A stretch of 9,569 nt of DNA from Thermofilum sp. (GTDB lineage Archaea > Thermoproteota > Thermoprotei > Thermofilales > Thermofilaceae): the NCBI GenBank assembly GCA_020832965.1, contig JAJHRM010000090.1, forward strand, positions 1 to 9,569, given 5' to 3'. The notes beneath the pieces were generated by a model. The model was not told the DNA's origin. It did no database searches and saw only the letters and a list, made by a program, of their open reading frames with translations. The position numbers and the translations under genes are program-made. Of the stretch, positions 1 to 7,033 are shown piece by piece. The stretch's first letter is position 1. Each line of letters starts with the position of its first letter.

Positions 1-96
1 CCGGAGCGCGCCTGCAGGGCGCTCCTCGTGCTGGAGCGGAAGCCCTCCCGCGCCGACTTCCACGTCGTGCTGGTCGACGAAGAGTTGGGCTACTGA
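1..96 (+). CDS. C-terminal end of an unrecognised protein (5' truncated by the window)
   Basis: An open frame runs from base 1 to a TGA at 94-96 and encodes the last 31 residues of a protein ending in the motif VLVDEELGY. The residues alternate hydrophobic and charged in a way that suggests a final beta strand of a soluble alpha/beta protein, and the codon choice is GC-rich like the other genes here. I do not recognise the family from so short a tail. The gene converges on the small membrane-protein gene, with only 19 bases between the two stop codons, so it is not in an operon with anything else visible. Confidence 0.6.
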   Translation, partial: PERACRALLVLERKPSRADFHVVLVDEELGY

Positions 97-115
97 AAAC
101 TCCAAACTTTTGCCG
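97..115. terminator. Short convergent intergenic gap, possible bidirectional T-tract terminator
   Basis: The gap between two converging stop codons carries TTTT on the + strand (108-111) and AAAA (96-99), which is TTTT on the - strand. Archaeal RNA polymerase terminates at short T tracts, so each gene may use the tract on its own strand. The tracts are only four bases long, so this is a weak call. Confidence 0.3.
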
Positions 116-298
116 CTAACCTCCAGGTGGCGGGTACGGGGCCCCACCATGCGGTGGCGCTGGGCCGGAAAGCATCCGCGTTAAACCTCCGCTAGCCACC
201 AAAATCACGAGTGCCGCCGCGGCTAGGAGGAGGAGCCACGGTAGAAGTCTCCGAACGCGGGACGCAGCTGACCGTCCACGCAATCCCTTAGCACCCAC
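116..298 (-). CDS. Small single-span membrane protein, 60 residues, function unknown
   Basis: GTG start at 296-298, TAG at 116-118. The protein has an Arg/Lys-rich N-terminal segment (residues 1-18), one strongly hydrophobic helix (about 19-37, rich in Leu, Ala and Val) and a Pro/Gly-rich tail ending PYPPPGG. The positive-inside rule puts the N-terminus in the cytoplasm and the tail outside. The best evidence that it is real is the promoter: a BRE/TATA element at 320-335 has the same 12 bases, and exactly the same distance to a GTG, as the promoter of the large OPT-like gene at 414-2459. It would be translated from a leaderless mRNA. It does not look like the archaeal Sec61-beta homologue, whose membrane helix sits nearer its C-terminus. 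It could be a small accessory subunit of the neighbouring membrane proteins, but that is inference from location only. Confidence 0.55.
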   Translation of the reverse strand: MGAKGLRGRSAASRVRRLLPWLLLLAAAALVILVASGGLTRMLSGPAPPHGGAPYPPPGG

Positions 299-319
299 GT
301 ATGCTTCAGCGCAGCTCCG

Positions 320-335
320 CTTTTAAGTTTTTCTC
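320..335 (-). promoter_or_regulatory. BRE/TATA promoter of the small membrane-protein gene
   Basis: Read on the - strand this is GAGAAAAACTTAAAAG: an A-rich TFB-recognition element followed by a CTTAAAA TATA-type box. The box begins 29 bases before the GTG at 298, the expected distance to an archaeal transcription start, so the mRNA should be leaderless. The 12-base core GAGAAAAACTTA recurs exactly at the promoter of the gene at 414-2459. Confidence 0.6.
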
Positions 336-346
336 AAAATTTGAGA
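332..346. repeat. 15-base inverted repeat overlapping the BRE of the small gene
   Basis: TCTCAAAATTTGAGA has 7-base arms around a single central A. It overlaps the upstream edge of the BRE at 320-335, where a dimeric regulator could compete with TFB or contact it. No protein is known to bind it. AT-rich palindromes of this size also arise by chance. Confidence 0.3.
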
Positions 347-375
347 GATACCGAGAAGTAAGAGGGTTATAAGGT

Positions 376-413
376 TGTTAAAAAACAAATTATATATAAA
401 TATTTTTAAGTGT
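376..413 (-). terminator. AT-rich T-tract terminator after the OPT-like gene
   Basis: Directly after the TAA (414-416) of the - strand gene the DNA becomes very AT-rich. On that strand it contains a TTTTTT run (opposite the A run at 381-386) ahead of TAACAACC. T-rich tracts without a strong hairpin are the normal archaeal termination signal. The rest of the gap up to the small gene's promoter (336-375) holds nothing else I can support. Confidence 0.45.
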
Positions 414-2459
414 TTACAGGCCTTTGATCAAGTGCAATATAATGGCTCCCGCCACTCTGGAGAAGTACTCTGGGACAGCGAACGTGAAGAACGCTATGAA
501 CGCTGAGATGATCACGAACGCTCCGTAACCCGCGCAGTAGCCCGCGCTGAAGGGTAGGACGTAGCGCTCGTGGAACCTGGCGCCAGCAACCCTTATCGTA
601 ATGTACTTGATCAAGAAAGCGACGAGCCATGTCGGCCACCACCAGTGCGGCAGCACCATCATGCCTACCGGGTTTAGGAAGAGCCAAGCGTACCTCATCC
701 TCAGCATGAGGAGCGCGAAGGTGAAGACTGTTGCAGCGATCATCAACGACCACTCCTCCGCGCTAGTGAGCGCCGGCGGGGTGCCGTAGGTTAAGCTCCA
801 GACGCCCGGCAGGTTCCACACGTGGTACTCGATCGCCCTGCTCCTCGCGTAACCGCCAACGCGCGCGTACCACCAAGGCCAGACCGCGTAACCGAATATT
901 GCTGTCGTAGCTATCGCGAGCAACGCTACAACCACCACATCTCTAGCTGGCGTCCTAGTCTCCCAAGCCAGCTTGTAGGACTTGGAGAAGTGGTGCATTG
1001 CGAGCGAGCTCATCCTCGCCCCTCCCATACCGAAACTGTAATAGGAGGACATTCCGAGCAGCGCCCTCGGGTCGGGCCTCGGACCCCACCCTCCGAGAGC
1101 CTGACCGATATCGTACGCTATGATGTTGTAGAAGGGCACCGAGGGCATGAACTCCTGGGCCTCGCCCATCATCCTGGTCCAGCCGAACATGAAGAGCATG
1201 TAGAACAGCGGTATGACGAGCGCGAAGGGGACGTAGACGCCGGCGGCGACCATGAGGGCTACGATGGCGAGGTAGGCGGCGATGCCGCCGATGACCACAA
1301 ACCTGTAGGGTAGCCCCTCCTCCTCAGCGCGGGCACCCTTCGATATGCCCAACCCCGCCTTGAGTATGTTGAGCCAGTGCCCTCTGTAGTGGTACAGGTA
1401 CCAGAGGCCTAAGCCTATCGACATGTACCAGGAGAAGCGCATCCACTTGAACGGCCCAACGCTCCACGCGAACTCCGTGCCGGTGCTCCCCGGCGTGTAG
1501 GGGAGGATCCCGAGCCTGACCCCGATCGTCTGGTAGAGCACGCCCCAGATGAACCACCATAGGACCGCGGTGGCGAGCACGTCGAGCGACATGAACTGGC
1601 CCACGAAGACGTCCGTTATGTACAGCGCGCCGGCGAACGTGGCGCCGGGTAGCACACCGCTCGTGAAAGCCATTAAGTCTACGGGGAACTGGTGGATGTA
1701 CCAGAGCCATGGGGAGGGCAGGAACGCGTTCACGATTATGGGCACGCTCGACGCGGTGCCCACGAGGAAGCCGAGCCAGAAGACCTTTGTGGAGAGCTCA
1801 CTGAGGTCTAGGAGCCTGGGTTTGCCCCGCGCGCTCTTCTCGTAATACTCCTTGATGATGACTACTGTGGGCATTATGCCGGGGAACGGGAGCCTCTCCA
1901 CCTCGACGAGCGGGCTGCGCAGCCAGAAGCTCCATAGGATCCCGCCGCCGAACAAGGCGATCGCCCATACCATCCAGAAGATCGCTGAAGGCAGCCAGAC
2001 GGCGAAATCTATGCTGCCGCCGTAGTAGTAGGCGTCGAGCTGCGCGGGGTCGCAGGGCGCCACAAAGCACGGGATCACGCGCCTGAAGACCTCCCTGTAG
2101 GGGTCTACGCACTTACCGTGAATGAAGAACGCGTAGTTCCAGGTGATCAAGGGTACGCTGGTCCAGTAGTGGAGACCGTACGCTACGTACATCGAACCTC
2201 CTGTTATGAAGTTGACGATTGTGAAGAGTGTGAACTCCTGCGGCGATATCTTGCGCAGCGGCGGTATCGCGTAGAAGAGCAGGATGTACCATATCGCCGG
2301 TAGCGGCAGTATCGCCGGCCACAGCCACCACCTACCGAGGGACTGCATCCAGAGGTTGAAGAAGAAGGCGATCGGCGGGAACACTATCGCGTATGCGATG
2401 ACCCAGGGGCGGAGACCGGAGACAACTTCGACTTTCTCTTTGGCTGCGGCTTCCGCCAC
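414..2459 (-). CDS. OPT-like polytopic membrane transporter A, 681 residues
   Basis: This is a highly hydrophobic integral membrane protein with roughly 14-16 predicted helices. Features typical of the oligopeptide transporter (OPT) superfamily are visible: a PQEF segment before helix 3 (73-76), the motif ERLPFPG (188-194) like the EKLPFP of OPT proteins, and LPGATF (270-275). It also has a Gly- and aromatic-rich middle and a C-terminal HWWWPTW...IKYITIRVAG...LPF..GYCAGYG block (605-646). The R-x-x-GEAQEFMP segment (429-439) and this C-terminal block resemble the archaeal/bacterial families I recall as DUF6785/DUF6784, which are OPT-related. OPT carriers import peptides or metal chelates by cation symport; the substrate here is unknown. 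An external loop carries three cysteines (117, 131, 136). The open frame continues upstream to 2609, but I place the start at GTG 2457-2459. It lies 29 bases from a TATA box, the hydrophobic protein begins just after it, and the longer version would run through the divergent gene's start. Confidence 0.75.
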   Translation of the reverse strand: MAEAAAKEKVEVVSGLRPWVIAYAIVFPPIAFFFNLWMQSLGRWWLWPAILPLPAIWYILLFYAIPPLRKISPQEFTLFTIVNFITGGSMYVAYGLHYWTSVPLITWNYAFFIHGKCVDPYREVFRRVIPCFVAPCDPAQLDAYYYGGSIDFAVWLPSAIFWMVWAIALFGGGILWSFWLRSPLVEVERLPFPGIMPTVVIIKEYYEKSARGKPRLLDLSELSTKVFWLGFLVGTASSVPIIVNAFLPSPWLWYIHQFPVDLMAFTSGVLPGATFAGALYITDVFVGQFMSLDVLATAVLWWFIWGVLYQTIGVRLGILPYTPGSTGTEFAWSVGPFKWMRFSWYMSIGLGLWYLYHYRGHWLNILKAGLGISKGARAEEEGLPYRFVVIGGIAAYLAIVALMVAAGVYVPFALVIPLFYMLFMFGWTRMMGEAQEFMPSVPFYNIIAYDIGQALGGWGPRPDPRALLGMSSYYSFGMGGARMSSLAMHHFSKSYKLAWETRTPARDVVVVALLAIATTAIFGYAVWPWWYARVGGYARSRAIEYHVWNLPGVWSLTYGTPPALTSAEEWSLMIAATVFTFALLMLRMRYAWLFLNPVGMMVLPHWWWPTWLVAFLIKYITIRVAGARFHERYVLPFSAGYCAGYGAFVIISAFIAFFTFAVPEYFSRVAGAIILHLIKGL

Positions 2460-2480
2460 AGAAATCCCCGGCAAAGGTCG

Positions 2481-2496
2481 TATATAAGTTTTTCTC
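2481..2496 (-). promoter_or_regulatory. BRE/TATA promoter of OPT-like gene A
   Basis: On the - strand this is GAGAAAAACTTATATA, a strong archaeal BRE plus TATA box. The box starts 29 bases upstream of the GTG at 2459, which implies a leaderless transcript and fixes that start codon. Its first 12 bases are identical to the promoter at 320-335, including the distance to the GTG. Confidence 0.75.
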
Positions 2497-2497
2497 G

Positions 2498-2513
2498 GAG
2501 ATGAGCTTAAATA
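2498..2513 (+). promoter_or_regulatory. BRE/TATA promoter of the peptidase-FtsX gene
   Basis: GAGATGAGCTTAAATA matches the 12-base core of the two - strand promoters at nine positions and contains a good CTTAAATA box. The box begins 28 bases before GTG 2534. It lies back to back with the divergent promoter at 2481-2496, one base apart, so two TFB/TBP complexes would be adjacent. An alternative is that TATATAAG at 2481-2488 is used on the + strand, giving a start near 2510 and translation from ATG 2516. Confidence 0.5.
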
Positions 2514-2533
2514 GCATGAGGATGAGGAGACTC

Positions 2534-5500
2534 GTGGCAACCGCCCAGCGGGTCGCGGCGCTCGGTTTCCTCGCGATGCTGCTAGCGTACTGCATAGTGA
2601 GCATCCCATCGCAAGCGGGAGCGCGTGCGCCGGAAACTACCGCTTTGGCCGGGCTGGATACCGTCCTACATGCCGTAAACTACACGCGCATCCTGAAGCA
2701 CGTCGAGTACCTATCGAGCTTAGGGTCTAGAGTGACGGGGTACGCCGGCTACTACGAAGCGACCAAGTACATCGCTGAGGAGTTCAAGAGCTACGGGCTT
2801 GAGGTGGAGCTGCAACCGTACAAGGTGTTAGTGCCGCTGGATAAGGGGTCGTACATCAAGGTGCTGGTAGGAGGCGGGAACCTTACGATACCGGCGTACG
2901 CGGTGTGGCCGAATTACGTTCAAACGAGCTTTGTACCACCTGAGAAACCGGTTAGAGGGAAGCTTGTTTACGTGGGAAGAGGGAGGTTGGAAGATTTCGA
3001 TGGTAAAGAAGTTGAGGGCAGGATCGTTGTCATGGATTTCAACTCTGGTAGCAACTGGGTTAACGCGGCGAAGCTGGGAGCGGCGGCTGTGGTGTTCCTG
3101 GAACCGAGCGATTCGGATTTCAGGGAGGCGCGAGGGAAGTTCCTCAACACACCCATCCACTTCCCGCGCTTGTACGTAAGGGGAGAGTACGCGGCTATCC
3201 TGAAGCAGCTGGCGGAGAAAGGCGTTGAGGCGGAGCTGGTTTGCAATATGAAGTTTGAGGAGGTGGAGGCTTACAATATCGTTGCCAAACTCGAGGGGGC
3301 GCGACCCAACGACGTGATAGTCCTTTCCGCGCACTACGATACATGGTCCGCGGTTCCAGCGTTGGCTCCGGGCGCCGACGAAGCCGTGTCTGCAGCCGCG
3401 CTGTTGGAGCTCGCACGAGTCTTCTCGCGGAGTAAACCGAATATGACGCTGTGGTTCGTCGCGTTCAGCGGGCATTGGCAGGGGCTCGCTGGGCCTAGAG
3501 AGTTCGTTGAAAAGTACTTCTTCGGTCCAAATGTTGTGAAAGGTGAAAGGAAAATATGGGCGCTTATGAACATAGATTTCTCGACAGAAAACAAAGCTGT
3601 CAACTTACTGTATGCTGGGCTCTTTTACGAGTACAGCGGAGGTCCCATCACAGCAATCGAAACTAGGTGGACGAGGTGGCTGGAGCCCACGATCTTCAGA
3701 AGGGTTTTACCTGCCCTCGAAAGCACAACAGGCCGTAATTACACCGTGATTAGCGGCTTCTACGGAGTGTACGGCTGGTGGGGTGCTAACTACGGGCCGT
3801 ACATGCTAGACAGCGAGCCTTTCGCGATCGCGCATGGATTGGGGTTCACGCTTTACACGGTTAGCAAAAGGCTGACCTGGGGACACCCGCTCTCCACCCT
3901 CGAAAAGGTAGACATCGAGAATTTGAAGCCGCAGCTCGAAGTTGCCGCAGCCATACTCTACTACCTTTCTGTCAACGGAGTGCAAATGGATTGGGGGCTC
4001 GTCAAGCCGGAGAGAGCTCTTTACGCGGCCGGGGGAGCCGATGTAGCGGGCTACATCACGCTTTACGGTCAGGTACTGGTTTATAACTTCAGTAAAGGGT
4101 GGTACGATCCGGTTCCCAACGCGATAGTCGTGGTTAGGCGAAGCCTCCCCAGCTACTCGAGCTACCCGTTTAACGTGATCCTAACAAAGAGCGACGAGAG
4201 AGGGAGGTTCACGGTTCACGGTATCGGGGGCCTCTTCGCGGTCTCCCACGCAGGGTGGGGTGGCGCGCAAATCTACGTAGAAGCCTACAAGTTTGACGAG
4301 AAAACGGGTTTGATAGTTTACGCTCCCGACAGAGGGCAGTACGGGCAGATGCAGATCCCATTCCTCTATCAGCCGGATAGGCACCCCTACAACGTTTCAA
4401 CGGTAGTATTCAGGTGCTCCTCGATCGTACTATTTGATATCGTAGACCCGATAAGCCTCTCGCCTCTACTGTTCCTCGACCCTCGCTTTGAGAGCAGCGT
4501 CTACCCGCCGTGGCAGACGACCCCCTACCTCATTCAAGTGCTCGACGCGTCCACGCTCAGCGTCCACTTAACGTGGGGGCTCCACAGCACAGGTTACGAG
4601 GACGTGGCGATGGTCTTCGTACCCCCACGGTCTAGAAGCTTCATCGTGTACAAGCTCACTTCAGCGTACAAGATTGTGGGGGTGATAGCTAACGCGAGCG
4701 AAGCAAACCCAGAAGGGAGCGGGGTTTACGTGGGCGATCTCGAGGAGCTGCGCTTAAGCTTTACCGCTCTCAAGTTCGCGTACGATTTGTTTAGCATAGC
4801 TAAGCACCGATACGGCGCGTTGAAGAGTAGGTTCGTTGAAAGCGCGGTGGCGGATGACTTTCTGGGTCTCGCGTCGCGGTACTTCAACTTAGCTCTATCG
4901 AGCTTTGAGGAGAAGAATTACAGCCGAGCGTACACGTACACGAAGGTCGCGTGGCTTTACACGGTTCAGGCTTACAACGAGGTTATGAGATTGATCAACG
5001 ACACCGTCAACACGAACTTCCTCGTACTGGTGATCTTCATACCTTCAGCTGTGCTGCTAGCGATGTTGGTCACGGCGGCGACCGGCAAGCGGAGGTTTTT
5101 AGCAGTAGCTATTATCCTCCTCACACTGACCGCGATTTACTACATGGTGCATCCTGCGCCGCAAGTAGCTGCCGTATTCTGGATGTCGCCGTTGAGCGTT
5201 GGCCTGACGCTATTCTTTTCGTTTACAGCGGGTCTCTTCATGGGGAAGGCTGTCGACCAAGCTAGGCGTTATAGAACGAAGGTCCTGGGTAAGCACTTTG
5301 CAGAAACCCTTGTGACGGATATAACCTTCATGCTGGCTGATATGTCAATAAACTTCATGAAGCGCAGAAAGCTGAGAACGATTCTAACATTAATACTCAT
5401 TATAATAGTTGTGTTCTCTTTAGTGGGATTAACTTCTATAATGCCATTGGCGACAGCAACTTTTACTAAACCAACAGTGTATTCGCCAACTTATAAAGGT

Positions 5501-7033
5501 TTACTTATTAGAAGACTTACGATAGAGCAGGTCCCGCAGAACATAGTAGACCCCGGAAGCTTAGATGTTTTGAGAGAATTAACAGGCTTGAGCTTCTGCA
5601 GAAGGGTGTGGTGGTACCCCGAATCCGTCGCCGGCAGGTCGGTCTACACAACGGTCCTAGGGAAGGGTAACAAGCAGTACAGCGTGAGAGCGCTCCTGGG
5701 TGTTGACCCCAACGAGGTTCTACCGCTGAAGAGCGAAGCTCTAATCGCTGGGCGGTGGTTCATGGAGAGCGACTACTTCGCATGCATCGTTACAGACAGG
5801 CTTGCTCAAGCGCTTAACGTCACCGTGGGCGATGAGGTGTTCCTACCTTCGCACAACCTCAGGCTGATGGTTGTAGGTGTAATAAGCGCTGATGTAGCTA
5901 ACAGGTTGAGAGATCTTGACGGGTACTCGATAACGCCCGTCAACCCCAACGCCGTCAGCGCGCTTCTGCGCGGCTACGTCCTTGAGGAGGTAAGACTTCC
6001 CTTATCGTATGATGAAGTGCTTCTCGTGCCCTCGAAACTGGCACTTGACCTAGGGGGCTACCTAGCCAGTATTGCAGCGGCGCACGAGGACTACGCGTTC
6101 GTACGCGAAGCTGCTCTGAAGCTCGCTAAGCCTCTCGAGCTTCTCAACTTCTACATCTGCGATGGCAGCGATGTAACAATGGTTAGCCCGTACCTAGCGT
6201 TCGCGTTGCAGGGTTGGGTTTTGGTGATGATACCGACCGTGATAGCAGTGGCCATGGTGTCCATAACCATACTGGGAAGCATTAGGGAGCGGCGCAGGGA
6301 GATCTCGACGCTAACCTCGCTAGGGCTCTCGCCGAGGGGTGTTGGCGTAGTTTTCGTCGTCGAAACGCTTTGCTACGCTTTTATGGGTGCATCGATAGGG
6401 TACATTTTAGGTATCTTAGCGAACATAGCGATGATCAAAATGAACCTCCTCCCGCCGGGCTTTATTGCGAACGTCTCTTCTCTCGCCACAGCAGCGGCTT
6501 TGCTGATCAGCATCCTAGCGATCCTGCTGCAGTCCGCGTATCCAGCTGTGATGGCATCCAAAATTGTCGTGCCCTCCCTCGCTAGGAAGTGGGAGATCCC
6601 CACTAAGCCGAGGGGTGATGAGTGGGAGATCCCCCTGCCGTTCGCGACGAGGGATAGGGGGGAGATCCCCGGCATAATTTACTACCTGTACGAGTACCTC
6701 GACGCTCACCGCAAGGAGTCGCCAGAGGTATTCATAGTCGAGGACGTCGCGATAGAGGGACCTGAGAGGCTGCACGCCGTGGTGAGGCTGCAGCCGCTAG
6801 AAGCTGGCGTGGTGCAGGATGTGGTGATAAGCGCCTTGTGGAACGATATCGAGCAGCGCGCGACCTTCTCGGTCCGCTTGCGCCGGCTAGGTGGTGTGCT
6901 GGAGACCTGGGTTTCGAGGAACAGATACTTTGTTGACGCTCTCAGGAAGCAATTCCTCATGTGGAGAGGCTTAAGGCCAGAGGATAAAAGGGAGTACATC
7001 AGGAGGTTCGCGGAGAAGGTGGGTTCGCTATGA
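2534..7033 (+). CDS. Exported M28-type peptidase domain (PA insert) fused to an FtsX/MacB-like permease, 1499 residues
   Basis: Residues are numbered from GTG 2534; in-frame ATGs at 2501, 2516 and 2522 are alternative starts. Order: signal peptide or anchor (about 1-30); PA-like domain (about 139-194, KLVYVGRG...GRIVVMDF...AAAVVFLE); M28 metallopeptidase-like domain with AHYD (His267), GADE (Asp282), NID (Asp348) and GHP..TLEKVD (His451); carboxypeptidase-regulatory-like beta domain (about 519-566); beta-rich region; helical segment (759-821). Membrane spans follow at about 829-850, 857-876, 882-907, 949-971, 1228-1251, 1273-1301 and 1315-1342, then a cytoplasmic C-terminal domain (1347-1499). 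RERRREISTLTSLGLSP (1251-1267) is the cytoplasmic loop typical of FtsX/MacB permeases, and 972-1227 is their extracellular domain. Hydrophobicity and charge agree with an outside ectodomain and inside C-terminus. The canonical M28 Glu-Glu pair is His314-Trp315, so catalysis is doubtful. The stop overlaps the next gene by four bases. Likely role: surface peptide binding or processing. Confidence 0.8.
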   Translation: MATAQRVAALGFLAMLLAYCIVSIPSQAGARAPETTALAGLDTVLHAVNYTRILKHVEYLSSLGSRVTGYAGYYEATKYIAEEFKSYGLEVELQPYKVLVPLDKGSYIKVLVGGGNLTIPAYAVWPNYVQTSFVPPEKPVRGKLVYVGRGRLEDFDGKEVEGRIVVMDFNSGSNWVNAAKLGAAAVVFLEPSDSDFREARGKFLNTPIHFPRLYVRGEYAAILKQLAEKGVEAELVCNMKFEEVEAYNIVAKLEGARPNDVIVLSAHYDTWSAVPALAPGADEAVSAAALLELARVFSRSKPNMTLWFVAFSGHWQGLAGPREFVEKYFFGPNVVKGERKIWALMNIDFSTENKAVNLLYAGLFYEYSGGPITAIETRWTRWLEPTIFRRVLPALESTTGRNYTVISGFYGVYGWWGANYGPYMLDSEPFAIAHGLGFTLYTVSKRLTWGHPLSTLEKVDIENLKPQLEVAAAILYYLSVNGVQMDWGLVKPERALYAAGGADVAGYITLYGQVLVYNFSKGWYDPVPNAIVVVRRSLPSYSSYPFNVILTKSDERGRFTVHGIGGLFAVSHAGWGGAQIYVEAYKFDEKTGLIVYAPDRGQYGQMQIPFLYQPDRHPYNVSTVVFRCSSIVLFDIVDPISLSPLLFLDPRFESSVYPPWQTTPYLIQVLDASTLSVHLTWGLHSTGYEDVAMVFVPPRSRSFIVYKLTSAYKIVGVIANASEANPEGSGVYVGDLEELRLSFTALKFAYDLFSIAKHRYGALKSRFVESAVADDFLGLASRYFNLALSSFEEKNYSRAYTYTKVAWLYTVQAYNEVMRLINDTVNTNFLVLVIFIPSAVLLAMLVTAATGKRRFLAVAIILLTLTAIYYMVHPAPQVAAVFWMSPLSVGLTLFFSFTAGLFMGKAVDQARRYRTKVLGKHFAETLVTDITFMLADMSINFMKRRKLRTILTLILIIIVVFSLVGLTSIMPLATATFTKPTVYSPTYKGLLIRRLTIEQVPQNIVDPGSLDVLRELTGLSFCRRVWWYPESVAGRSVYTTVLGKGNKQYSVRALLGVDPNEVLPLKSEALIAGRWFMESDYFACIVTDRLAQALNVTVGDEVFLPSHNLRLMVVGVISADVANRLRDLDGYSITPVNPNAVSALLRGYVLEEVRLPLSYDEVLLVPSKLALDLGGYLASIAAAHEDYAFVREAALKLAKPLELLNFYICDGSDVTMVSPYLAFALQGWVLVMIPTVIAVAMVSITILGSIRERRREISTLTSLGLSPRGVGVVFVVETLCYAFMGASIGYILGILANIAMIKMNLLPPGFIANVSSLATAAALLISILAILLQSAYPAVMASKIVVPSLARKWEIPTKPRGDEWEIPLPFATRDRGEIPGIIYYLYEYLDAHRKESPEVFIVEDVAIEGPERLHAVVRLQPLEAGVVQDVVISALWNDIEQRATFSVRLRRLGGVLETWVSRNRYFVDALRKQFLMWRGLRPEDKREYIRRFAEKVGSL
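6589..6670 (+). repeat. Three near-identical GGGAGATCCCC units encoding W/G-E-I-P
   Basis: GTGGGAGATCCCC occurs at 6589-6601 and 6622-6634, and GGGGGAGATCCCC at 6658-6670, spaced 33 and 36 bases and in the same frame. They encode WEIP, WEIP and GEIP at residues 1353, 1364 and 1376 (GTG numbering), in the linker after the last membrane helix. The first two may be a conserved linker motif of archaeal FtsX-type proteins. The identical codons suggest either local duplication or simple codon preference. Confidence 0.5.

Noticed and set aside
385..410. TATATA-rich stretch as a + strand promoter
   Set aside because: No + strand gene follows until 2534. The stretch is better explained as the AT-rich terminator of the - strand gene, though an antisense transcript cannot be excluded.
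822..1313. 163-codon + strand open frame opposite the OPT-like gene
   Set aside because: It is antisense to a well-supported membrane protein, and its His/Arg/Glu-rich composition is what the complementary strand of a GC-rich hydrophobic gene gives.
2501..2533. Upstream ATG starts (2501, 2516, 2522) for the peptidase-FtsX gene
   Set aside because: Not excluded, but they lie inside the best-matching promoter (2498-2513) or between it and the expected transcription start at 2534. They would need the TATATAAG box that the other strand appears to use.
2460..2609. N-terminal extension of OPT-like gene A up to 2609
   Set aside because: It would overlap the divergent gene's start and both promoters, its sequence is Ser/Arg-rich and unlike a membrane protein, and the TATA box at 2481-2488 points to a start at 2459.
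2828..3475. 215-codon - strand open frame opposite the PA/M28 region
   Set aside because: No promoter and no recognisable protein pattern; the opposite strand has clear M28 motifs.
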